From Fragilaria crotonensis (lineage: Eukaryota; Bacillariophyta; Fragilariophyceae; Fragilariales; Fragilariaceae): a stretch of DNA of 37,101 nt. Where the stretch lies: assembly GCA_022925895.1 (NCBI GenBank), contig JAKSYS010000623.1:1-37101 (forward strand). Direction: 5' to 3'. The stretch's first letter is position 1. The number at the start of each line of letters is the position of its first letter. Made by a program: the position numbers and the translations under genes. This document shows, piece after piece, positions 1-9,954 of the stretch. The notes beneath the pieces were generated by a model that saw nothing but the letters and a program-made list of their open reading frames with translations, made no database searches and was not told where the DNA came from.

Positions 1-2480
1 TGACTGATGATGACTGATGATCTGATGATTTTATAATCCACGGAGCCCTTCCAATTGCACAGATTTTGTAGTAGTAGTAGATAGTAGGTAGTAGCAGTAC
101 TTGTAGGAGCAACTGAAAATATTGGGAATCAGTCCTGATAAGCGGAGGAAATCATACACCTAAGGTATGACTGTGAAAAGGTACGTAAATGGTATAAGGA
201 AGTGAAGTTATCCAATGTTAGTTATATTGAAACTGGAACCATGAAGTATCAATAGACAGGAATGTGTGTATCGCTTTACGTAGGGCATTACGTAGGACGT
301 TACATAGTACATAATACTCGAGTACTCCATTACGTAGTGCAATACATTGTACTCCGAGTACCAGGTACAGTACAAGTACATTACGTTCATCACTATCATA
401 TGTCATACGTAACTCGGTACGCACATGATTTCCGTAGTAAATTCAGTACAGTAGTACTCCATTTCATAGTACTAAGTACATTCCGTATTTAATTCAGTAG
501 TACATTCCGTAGTACAGTAGGGCTTTTGGTTCTAGCAGTACAGTACTTACAACTTGTACTACAGAGTCCAGATACACTCTCAGCAGAGTATTACCAGCGA
601 TTCACAGCTCTGAGGGATTGTTCTCATGTTTCCTTTAGCTAGAGTCCATTGATTCCTCCCAATTGGAGCATCACTGTGGATTCACAAACTTCTGTTCATG
701 GGGCATTTGCCAAAACATTTGACAAAAGAATGCATGGAATCTGTCTTCCCTTAAATTGATCAACTGGGAAGCTCATTCTAGTAAAGTGAGTCTTTTTGTC
801 CAGGTCATCCACTCAAGAATGCACAAGCATCATCACTTCTAGCCTCAGCATTAGGCTACTAGTACTAGTACTAGTACTAGCTACTATATGATGTGCTGAG
901 CTTAGCAATTGCATAGAATGGCACAATCAGTTCTTGACTGGACTTAAATTGCAATTTCTTTCTTCAGCCAAACACCTTCCTGCTGCTTTGTGCTGCTGCT
1001 CTATTGTTGGATGGGTTATGCCAGGCAGTGCTGGTTCTGCTCCTGAACTGATATTGAGAACTACTATCACCCCACAGTGCAACACATAATCATACAACAA
1101 AACAGGATTGGATGGGCTCCATTATTTTGGAGGAGATTTAGCATGGGCAACACCAGCAATGCTACTACTACTCATCTCCTCAATGAGATGACAATGATGA
1201 CCTCAATCAATATACTAGCTTGGCATGGCAGGCAAATTTAATCCAACTCATATGTTGGGAACAATGGTGTAAGCTTTAGAAACATCAGAATCAAGGGACA
1301 CACGGGCACTACAATCACACCCAAGCAGAGGCCTCAAAATGCAAAATGCGCCAGCAATTAACGGAGGTCTAGTAGTAGTACTGATGTCCTCATACAATGC
1401 AGTACGAGGTGAAAGTACAGAAGCTGTCACATCAAGACGTTTCTGATCATGACCAACATCCCCTAGTAGGAGTCACCAAATTGCTCGCGATTCATGTGTC
1501 TATCTTTCGGAAAAGTTATCGACTCATCAGAGAAGCAATACTTTAATTTGCCATTGTCATGATGTCACCTACTGAAAATGATTGCAGATCCCACAGGAGT
1601 GTTGTGCCTATCCATGTGAGTCAAATACCTTCATCTTAGGCATAGTGGTAGCAGGTATAATAGACTTGCTATTATTTAATAGCTATTTCTCAGCATGCAT
1701 AGTTGTTCTTAGTACAACACAAACTGCAACGACACGACGCTGGATATATAGGTATTGTACTACTGTAGTACTGCTCTATTGTCGTTCATTTTCTTATGTA
1801 CTGTACTTCGAGTACTGTCGTACAAATCTCGATTAGTGCGCGAAATTCAAAATGTCGAAGCAAGTACAGGGGAATAACCATTCTTTAACTGTCAACGCTC
1901 GTCAAAACACGGACGTGAATTGGATTAGGGCCGCTCGGAAAGTCATACAGCTAGATGTATGATTTTCGACGTTTGCCCTTGTTCCTACGTGTCGTTTGTA
2001 CCAGAACGTACGCACAACTGGACCTTTAGGGCAGGTCGGAAAGTATACTTTAATTGTATGACTCTCGGGAAAATCCTTGTACTGCAGTGTATACTCCGCT
2101 CAGGTCCTGGTCTGACAGTTCAGTTTTGTGGGTCATTGGTTGATAATCATTGGTGGGATTGACATCACGAACTTCAGAAGAGTTGTCAACCTCCGAGTTT
2201 TGTTTGGGGTGTCGCAGTGATACCTGTGACGCGCTCCAACCTTCGAAAACTAAAAAAAACTATACGTATCTGTATACCTGAATGAAATCCTTGGACACCC
2301 AATTGCCTCGGACGCAGAGTGTTCCCTTCCATCCAACGAGTTTCGAAACAGCCGAACGAATCAAGGAAGAATTCGGAGCAGAAATTCTAAAGGAGGCGAC
2401 GTGCTAAATTCTGTCAATAACTTCCACTGCTGGTTTTCTATTGAATGTTGATGTTGGATGGCCGTGAGAGGAAGTAGCTC
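1..2480. other. Gene-free 5' stretch with short repeats
   Basis: I see no convincing coding region here. Open frames are short, overlap each other on both strands and have the tyrosine/valine-rich composition that GTAC-rich DNA gives. The stretch holds a TGACTGATGA-type direct repeat at 1-30, cut by the window edge, and a GTA/GTAG microsatellite at about 69-98. It also holds a dense GTAC/TACGTA-rich island at about 250-560, a TACTAG run at about 860-885 and another GTAC cluster at about 1730-1830. The last few hundred bases are presumably the promoter and 5' UTR of the MYB gene that starts at 2481, but I cannot identify a core promoter. Confidence 0.6.
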
Positions 2481-3935
2481 ATGAGCAACACCGAACCATC
2501 CGACACAATTCAACCATCGAACAAAAATAAACCCTTTTCGGATCAGGACCAAAAGAAGAACGAAGTGACTAACTCGAGGATGGCGGTTCTCCCCATTCCC
2601 GAACCCACTAACCGCGCACACCCTTTTTCTGGGAGTGGAAGGGAAATGCCTCCCGGTAATTTTTCCTGTTTGGGGGCACAGACAGACGTTTGCGTACACC
2701 CCACAAATGACACATCAAGTGCTATTAGCCACCACGTCCCAAACCACATCAGAACAAACTTGGCAGCAGCACCTCCTACGCCCACTGGTTCAACAGCTCA
2801 GCAGGGATGTTCTACTATGGGCCTGCCATCAGCCACGAGTACGACCGAAAGTGACACAAGTCAAATATTGATGGACGTGAAGCAGCCGTCGGCTCTTGAC
2901 GAATCAATTGAAGTAATGTCAATCGGAGACCATGGCAACGAGAGCGACTGCAATATCCCTTCGGGCGCACCAGATTCAGGTCGCACAGAGCGAACGGTTG
3001 ATGATCAGTCGGTGAGTTCTTCCAATGGAGGATCGCGAAAACGCCGTGACAAGTCACGAGGCGACCAAACGGCTGGTCGATGGACCCCGGAAGAGCACCA
3101 AGACTTCCTTGAAGGTCTCAAGATCTTTGGACGCGAATGGAAGAAGGTTGCCGAGAGAATTCCAACCAGAACCTCCGCGCAGATTCGATCTCATGCTCAA
3201 AAATACTTCGCAAAACTGGCGAGAGACGAGTCGACTATTTTGCATGATCAGGCAACAGCTGCAGCTATGGTAGCTAGTCGCCAGCAGCCCTCTATCGAGC
3301 ATGAGGTCGTTCCACAGAAGGCTACAGTGTTGTCGGAGTCTGTGCAACGAAACGTAAAACGTATCCTTGCTGATCCTAGCAGCTTAGAAAAGGAAGTCGA
3401 AGATACCCTCAACGCGTTGCGTGAGCGTTACAAGCAGCTCCAAATACGTTTGGAAGAGGCGAACCGACGACGCCATTCTGGCAGGACACAATCCCCACAG
3501 CGAAGTCACGTTGTTGAAAACGAAGACAACCACCTACCTGACATTCCGAGACAACCCAGACCAATCCTCGACAGTAGGAAGCGCACTTTTGAAGAGTGGA
3601 CTGATCGACCTGCGCAACGACACTCCTACGAGGACATGTCGTCCGTCTCATCTGCTTGTTTTTCACCAACCAGGGAACTGGTTGACGAAGAACTTATTGC
3701 CCTCTCCGTGCTTGGCGGCTCCCTTTCCCGCAGTACTAGCCAGCAGGAGCTACCACAGGCTGCCTCGTCTGATGAAAGCAGCCGCGAAGATGCCCTGCGC
3801 CAAGCTCAGAATGCCTCCCCGACCTCAAGCATCGGTAGCCACCGTGCGCGAGAGGATGATTTGGACGACAGGTCCGATCAAGCCAAAAAACTCAAACTCT
3901 CTGACGAAGAAACCGAAACCACCACTAACGAATGA
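2481..3935 (+). CDS. Single-repeat MYB transcription factor, SHAQKYF class
   Basis: This is an uninterrupted 484-residue ORF. A single MYB/SANT repeat lies at residues about 199-243. It begins GRWTPEEHQDFLEGL, has regularly spaced tryptophans (W201, W220) and ends in the class-defining SHAQKYF motif in the third, DNA-reading helix. A basic patch (SRKRRDKSRG) just before it can serve as a nuclear localisation signal. A charged helix at about 300-335 (KEVEDTLNALRERYKQL...) could be a short coiled coil for dimerisation. The flanks are low-complexity and rich in Ser, Thr, Pro and acidic residues. In plants this class includes the CCA1/LHY/RVE clock regulators; diatoms have many members, mostly uncharacterised. 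A nuclear DNA-binding role is well supported, target genes are unknown. The ATG at 2481 is the first in frame. The gene converges on the AGDW-repeat gene, leaving about 430 bp between the stops. Confidence 0.93.
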   Translation: MSNTEPSDTIQPSNKNKPFSDQDQKKNEVTNSRMAVLPIPEPTNRAHPFSGSGREMPPGNFSCLGAQTDVCVHPTNDTSSAISHHVPNHIRTNLAAAPPTPTGSTAQQGCSTMGLPSATSTTESDTSQILMDVKQPSALDESIEVMSIGDHGNESDCNIPSGAPDSGRTERTVDDQSVSSSNGGSRKRRDKSRGDQTAGRWTPEEHQDFLEGLKIFGREWKKVAERIPTRTSAQIRSHAQKYFAKLARDESTILHDQATAAAMVASRQQPSIEHEVVPQKATVLSESVQRNVKRILADPSSLEKEVEDTLNALRERYKQLQIRLEEANRRRHSGRTQSPQRSHVVENEDNHLPDIPRQPRPILDSRKRTFEEWTDRPAQRHSYEDMSSVSSACFSPTRELVDEELIALSVLGGSLSRSTSQQELPQAASSDESSREDALRQAQNASPTSSIGSHRAREDDLDDRSDQAKKLKLSDEETETTTNE

Positions 3936-4364
3936 AGCGGTGAAGATGCGACTCTTTGAATTGAGATGACAGGATCTCAGCGAGCCGGGAATCTGCTTGT
4001 GCCGTTTGTACACTGAATTGCCGCACACTCTCCCGATTCCCTCCTGACTTGTATGTACGAATGCTGGTTGTATTGGGCCTGTACGAACAACTAGACTGCA
4101 CACGCCAAATACCTCAACTCCCCAATACGCAGCATTCGACCCCTCCGGACACTACCCATGCAATCTTTTGTCCATGCACATCTAGACCCACGACCCTTGT
4201 AACAGTTGTAGACCCGTAATATTTGATATAGTCAATTCAGACACTGTTATCTAACGACTCGCAGGAAAGCATGTTGCGCCCATTGACATATGAAGAAACT
4301 AGTAACTGTAAGGTATTAACCATTTCCACAACATTAGAATAGCACTCGTGCGCACACTACAAGG
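3936..4364. other. Intergenic region between convergent genes
   Basis: These 429 bp hold the 3' ends of the MYB gene (plus strand) and the AGDW-repeat gene (minus strand). I see no coding potential, RNA gene or repeat here. It presumably contains both 3' UTRs and polyadenylation signals, none of which I can place with confidence. Confidence 0.5.
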
Positions 4365-7300
4365 TTAAACACTTTTACCACTATCAGCACTGCCTTCATC
4401 TGAATCTTGCTTTTCTAATTCGCCCTTGGCTTCCGCTGATTTCAGTGCTGACAAACTTCTCGCAATGGCCCAATCTGCAGCTTCGCTCGCCGCAGCGTCT
4501 GAAAATGTGCAAGGAAGGTGAGTTGAAAAGGTAAGGGAAAAAATCATCGCAATCCAAATTTCACATACCTGTCGAGCCTTCAAGTTTGCTCTGCTGCGCA
4601 ATTTCCATCCATAGATCCGCTTGCGCGAGCGCATCTTGTTCTTCCCGAAGTCGTTTCTCCTTTTCTGCCGCGGCGATGCCTTCCGGGGTACTGGGATCTC
4701 CTACTCCACGAGTAGGGCTATCTCGAGCGGGCGGACTGACCTCCGTGGTTCCAAATCGACTTGCAGCTGCCACGACACCCGTCCAATCACCTCGATCAAT
4801 CATTTCATCAAGTTCAGCAGCACGTTCTGCGTTGGCTTGAGAATGTTCAGAAATACTACCATCACCTGCAGCAAACCTGTTGATTTCTCCGGTTGAGGCA
4901 CTGTTCACGCTTGCGTCACTCATCATTGCAGCTGCCTCACCAACTGCCTCCCAATCCCCGGCTTCAATTGCAAGCTCTAACGCTGTTCGTCGTTTCGCTA
5001 GATAGCTCGTCCACTTCATCATCATCACCAGATGAAATTGGTGACCCGTCGAGTTTTGAGCCTGATTCTCCAAGGATCGACGGCACCGAGGTGGGACTGG
5101 CAAAGAAACTCTCGGAAGCGTCTGAGCTTGAACCTGACGCTGAGGAAGCATGGTCAGAATCGTCTTGTTGTGACGACCCTATTCCTACGGCAGCGGCAAT
5201 TCCAGCAGCTGCGGCTACCCCTACACCGACACCAGCAGCGGCAGCTGCGCTTATTCCTCCTGTGAAACCCCCACTGCTTGTAGCCGGAGCAGCCGCTGCC
5301 GCAGATGCCGTTGGTGGAACTGGGAGCGAAATACCTCCTTCATTCGCTGCTCGCCGAGCATCGCGCTTGGCTTGCTTTTGGCCTTGAACGCGAGCTTTTT
5401 GAGCCACTAGCCTTTCTTGCATTGTACGCAATGTCTCAACAAGTTCTTCTTCCCTGCCCTTGAATTGCAGCATCATTTCATCGACATTGTCAATCTCTTC
5501 GGGTACCACACGGCGAACAAGGTTTTCAACCTCCTCGCGAATTTCATCTCGCTTCGCAGTTTTACTAGGACTGTCACTCAGCGTTGTACTTGCGCCTGAA
5601 AACGCCGACGACCCTCCTCCGGTTCTTGACGTCTGGGAGGCAGACGACTTCGAAGCGGATTGATCTTCGGCTGACTCAAATTTAGCGGCGGCAACCACCA
5701 CCCCTCCCAATCACCAGCGTCAACCAAGTGATCAAGCTCAGCTGCACGCGCTGCATCAAGGGAAGAGATGGAAGATCCTCCGCGCGACATGCTAGTTCTG
5801 CTTCTTGAAGACACTGACTGTGAATCGGAGGCAGCAGCAAGCAACGCGGCGGTGGCGCCGACGGCAGCCCAGTCACCTGCTTCAATAGCCAAGTCAAGGT
5901 CCCTACGTGTCACCTCGGGCACGACAGGCACGCCACTGTCGACGAAAAAGTGAAATGTTAGCCATGCATAACGCCAACAATGAAATAGCAAACCAAGACT
6001 TACGTGGCATCCTTGCTTCCACTGGTGGCGGCAAGCGCACTGGCAGCACCAATCGCAGCCAGACTTGATCCTGTCACCTCGTCCATCCCGTCGATGCTCT
6101 CAGAGTTGAGCGTGGAATTCCCAACGCTTGATGACCATCCACTGGAACCAGCATTGGACGACGAATCGGCGCCCTTCTCGTCTTGCGGTACAGCATTATC
6201 CGCTATCTCTCCTTCCACCAAGGCAGCAGCAGATGCCTTGCTCTTCACCCGGTAGTCGGCCTGGCCAGCACCCAATGTTCCGTCTCCTCCAAGATCTCCC
6301 TCCACATCTTGCGCAGCAGACAAAGTTTGCGAGGCAGTAATTGCCCCTGGGAAGTATGTGTCGCCACCCTCCTTGTTTTCGTCGCGACGGCGCTTCAACA
6401 ACAGCGCTGCACCAACAAGGATACCAACCCCAGCCAACGCACCAATTACTATACCAATTGTTTGGCCCGAGCTCAAACTGCCGGTAGCAGCCTCGGTTGG
6501 CGACGGAGTCGGCGGAACAGCGAGGCCCGTGACTATGAACACATTGCTATTCGCGTCGACAGAATCCAAGCTTCCCTGTAACCGTCCTTCCAAAATGGCA
6601 AGATTCAATTGCGTGAGGAAATCCTGCTTAATAACCGTCGTATCATCCTCATCAACGATGTTCAATGTGATGGAATGTACAATGGTCTGACACGTATCTT
6701 TTGAATTCAAGTTGGAGGGGCATGCTGAATAAAGAAAGCAACAGGTTAGACCTCAGGCAAACTCATACCACACAAGTACACCGGAGTATATCATAATTGT
6801 CACTCACCCTTGGCAGGAAATCCACCCGTCACTTTGGTGGATTCCACACTTACGGTCAATCGTCTCCGCTGCGCAATGAGACGACGCCCGCGAGGATCGG
6901 GAAAAGTTTCGGCAGCGACTTGACTCGCCAAGACATCCATGGCGGCATTCAAGTCCGCGTCCGCACCCGCAGAATTTCCCATTCGATACGCCACCTCGTA
7001 CTCAACAACTACGGGAAATACCACATTCGACGGAGAAGCCGAGGCGGTTGTTGGCGCCGTCGGTACCGCCGGAGCAGTTGGTGCCGTAGTCGAAGACGGT
7101 GCAACAGGAGGACCAGTGGGTACGGTACTCACGGGGAAAAATGAAATCGGTGGAATAAATGTTGGTCCGAAACTTATTGGCACGGCAGTGACTGGCAAGG
7201 CAGTCGGTGGAGAGCTGATAGGCTGCATCGTTGTAGGTGATAACGAAGCCGGCTGCAAAGTCGTTGGTGGTACGGTAGTCGGTTTGGTTGTTGTTGGTGA

Positions 7301-8077
7301 CGACGTAACGGGCGGCACCCTTGTTGGTGACGACGTAACGGGCGGCACCGTTGTTGGTGACGACGTAACGGGCGGCACCGTTGTTGGTGGTGATGTGATG
7401 GGCTGTACCGTTGTTGGTGGCGATGTAATGGGCTGTACCGTTGTTGGGGACAAAGTAATGGGCTGCGCCGTTGTTGGGGACAAAGAAACTGGTGTGCTTG
7501 TCGACGGAGCAGGGGTTGTCGGTGACAAACTTGTTGGCGATTTCGAGGGAACAGAGGTGGGCAAGGCCGGAGAGGACGGTGCCACGGTGGTCGGAGAGGA
7601 TGTTCCAATAGTTCGGTCGATCGCATTTATGGTGGTGAGACACACCGAACGTAGGTAAACCTCCTGGTCAGGATCGGGGGTCTCTTCTGGTCCCGTACCT
7701 TCATTGTTGATATGGGCATTGTCTCCGATACAACATTGTTGGTCGGTCTGATTAATTGTACAAAGGCATGCCAGTAAGTTGAAAGACAGTCGAAGAGTCC
7801 TGGAAAGGTCTTCTATTGAGGTTGCATTTTCTGCAAATCCGTCAGGGCCAAGAGCTTGAACCACAGTCACGTATTCAGTACCGTCAATTTTCCGGTCTCC
7901 GTTTGCATCAGCGTCATACAACGCGGCATAGCATTTGTCAAGATCCTCATCACTGATATAACTATTTCTCTGACCAAGTCGCGCAGTTATTTCTTCTGAC
8001 AAATAACTTCCCTGAGACAGATTGAGCAAGCAACAGAGAAAAATCAAAAGCCTGACATAACCTCGTGAGACAATCAT
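4365..8077 (-). CDS. Type I membrane protein: signal peptide, EF-hand, PT stalk, AGDW repeats
   Basis: There are four exons: 8077-6808, 6724-6004, 5935-4569 and 4498-4365. The introns are 83, 68 and 70 bp, all GT-AG with phases matching across each junction, giving about 1163 residues. In order, the protein has a signal peptide (1-23) and an EF-hand loop (DANGDRKIDGTE, residues about 52-63). A Pro/Thr/Ser stalk of 10-residue repeats (about 160-340) follows, then a globular juxtamembrane region with an RGRR basic site and one membrane span (about 512-533, TIGIVIGALAGVGILVG) with a KRRR stop-transfer. The cytoplasmic part carries alternating repeats of the form LAIEAGDWxAVG and LxDxGDWxGVV, separated by a charged coiled coil. 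I infer a cell-surface or endomembrane adhesion/receptor-like protein; its ligand is unknown. The frame breaks twice in exon 3: a 1-nt deficit in a C run near 5700 and a 1-nt excess near 5005. The two cancel. I do not recognise a named family. Confidence 0.8.
7291..7500 (-). repeat. 30-bp coding minisatellite (PT stalk)
   Basis: Seven tandem units of exactly 30 bp start at 7291, 7321, 7351, 7381, 7411, 7441 and 7471. On the minus strand each encodes ten residues of the type VPPVTSSPTT or VQPITSPPTT. The first three units are nearly identical and the others have diverged. More degenerate PT units continue on both sides. The unit length keeps the reading frame, so copy number can change without breaking the gene. 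It forms an extended, probably O-glycosylated stalk. Confidence 0.9.
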
Positions 8078-9954
8078 CTTCAGTCGTTTTCAAAGCGGCA
8101 GGAGCAGGATTCGGCTTGTGATGAAGTACTACGTTGCTCGAATATTCTGTGGGTTGCTGTGCTCACGGCACTGCTGGTGTGTGGCAAAATCAGATTTGTG
8201 AGTTGGCCATCGGCCTGTTGAAAAATTCATCACCGGAAAGCCTCACTCGACGAAAGTTTCAACGTTGGAGAAAAATTTGGATCGAGACCCCCGCCAGGCG
8301 CAGTGGGATGCTTACCTAGTGAAAAATGAGGCTTTTCTCTCAATCTACACACCGACAGACACGAGTCAACGCGAACGATTGTTCGTCCTATACAATAAGA
8401 GTAACAACAGGAGTGGCCCAGGCAAGCACCTTCAAATGAGATTCTGATTTTTGTTTGCGACCTTGCGAGGCGTGATGAGGGACTCGGGCAAACGAACCTG
8501 ATGCGAGAGTGAGAACCCCTGCGTGCCCTTGTCCTATGAATACCGAAGTAGGGGTCGTTGCTCGTTGCTCCACAGCGTGTTCTCCAGTTGCATTTCGTAT
8601 GATAGAGGCGACTCTGGACTGTATACAGGGAGCCTGCGTAGCTCCCTACTTATTTCAAGTTACGAAATATTGGTATGGACAAAATTCAGCTAATTGGAAC
8701 TGGCCCGCAATCTACAACGGAAAGAAGGTATTTGAGCATATACCGTCTTAATAAGGCACGGTATATAAATATATCGATGGCACACAGGTTCAAATTTTGA
8801 ATGTCATGACGTGTCGTCGGCAGCGTTCTACGTGCTTTTTACTTTTTTAACAGAACTGCTGTGTGCAAAAGACAAATCCAACTGAAATGCGTTTCACCTG
8901 AAAGTCTCTGCACCCCCCCTTACCCCCCACACCCCAACCCCTGTCTGACCTTCCTGTTATGAGTCGTGAGTTACCCTCCCCCAAGCTGTGTGACTCCCCT
9001 TCCCTTTCGAATGCACAAACTGTCGGATTTAACCGTCAAGCAACACTCATTCGACTGGTTGAATCGCGACATCTCGATCCGTGCGTTCTATCCCGGGTGC
9101 AACGCAGGATTCATAACCAACCAAATCCCGGATTGCGAACGTATGCTGTGTGCCATACTTGAGAGGGGAGAGCTAAGGTGAAATCTCCTGTAGACATGGA
9201 ATTCTTTCCAATCTTGCATCGTTTGCTCGCTCCAGAAGTCTTACAATACGTAGCAGGGGTGTCATCCACGTTAGTTTGGGTCTTGTCTAGTAGGGAGCAC
9301 GTTCAAGGTAGTTAGTATTTCACATGTTATGTCTAATCTACTACCCATCCTGGCGCATTGCCTAGAAGTCGGCTGGCTGGTTGCAAACGCGCGTTGTTGT
9401 CGTGAGAGGTGTTCGCTACTACTGTCGTAGTGGTAACAACTAAAACGTATGCGAGAGCTCAGTTATAGCAGTGCTATAGCATGACTAATGAGGAGGTAAT
9501 TTCCCTAGTTGCAAACACCCTTAGAACCTATAGCAGTATGAGCAGGATCGTAATTGCCTCAAGTCGCTCAAGAGTTTTGCTGCTTCGTACCAAGAGCCTA
9601 CCTTCCAGCAACCGAACTATCGCCTTCTAATAAGCCCTAGTTCAAACTCCCTTCTGGATCTTTAACATGCGCTGTGTGTCCCGGATAATCATTGCGACGT
9701 GGTCGACACCGTATTGTGTGCAATCATCGAAGCTCAGTCCGTGGAGTCGAAAACTAAGCAGTGCAGTCAGACTTTGTCAATGCATGTCAGTAGCAATATG
9801 ACGAACATGTTGCCCCTCTACAGAGTGATCTTGGGTCGACAGATCCAGGATCCACGAGAAACGTGAACCGCTCCGTTTCTGAGAAATTCTCTAGAATTTG
9901 AATTTTGAAGCTAATGGCGAGTACTGTAGTTGTTTTGTAATGTGATCTCGCTTT
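8078..9954. other. Intergenic region upstream of the AGDW-repeat gene
   Basis: No convincing gene lies in these 1.9 kb; the open frames are at most about 80 codons and none has a recognisable domain. It should contain the promoter of the AGDW-repeat gene (whose start is 8077) and the 3' UTR of the kinase-phosphatase gene. A cytosine-rich tract at 8913-8941 is listed separately. I looked for tRNA-like clover-leaf signals and saw none. Confidence 0.5.
8913..8941 (-). other. Potential G-quadruplex tract
   Basis: Four cytosine runs of 7, 6, 4 and 4 bases (8913-8919, 8923-8928, 8932-8935, 8938-8941) are separated by loops of 2-3 bases. The minus strand therefore has four G-runs of at least four with very short loops, a textbook strong G-quadruplex pattern. 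It lies about 840 bp upstream of the AGDW-repeat gene on that gene's sense strand, so it is either in the distal promoter or simply intergenic. Its role is not known. Confidence 0.6.

Noticed and set aside
262..492. Overlapping tyrosine- and valine-rich ORFs on both strands
   Set aside because: They arise from GTAC/TACGTA-rich repeat sequence, overlap on opposite strands and contain no domain.
2361..2699. 112-codon minus-strand ORF over the MYB start
   Set aside because: Antisense overlap with the MYB N-terminus and no recognisable features.
3421..3969. 182-codon plus-strand ORF overlapping the MYB gene
   Set aside because: It is a shifted frame within the MYB coding sequence, with poor composition; the MYB frame has a clear domain.
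6939..7658. 239-codon plus-strand ORF of Gly/Val repeats
   Set aside because: It is the antisense of the PT-repeat minisatellite of the AGDW-repeat gene; repeats with a 30-bp period are open in several frames.
8078..9954. tRNA or other structured RNA gene in the longest gap between the first genes
   Set aside because: I saw no B-box-like GGTTCRANNCC with a matching acceptor stem; a covariance-model search would settle it.
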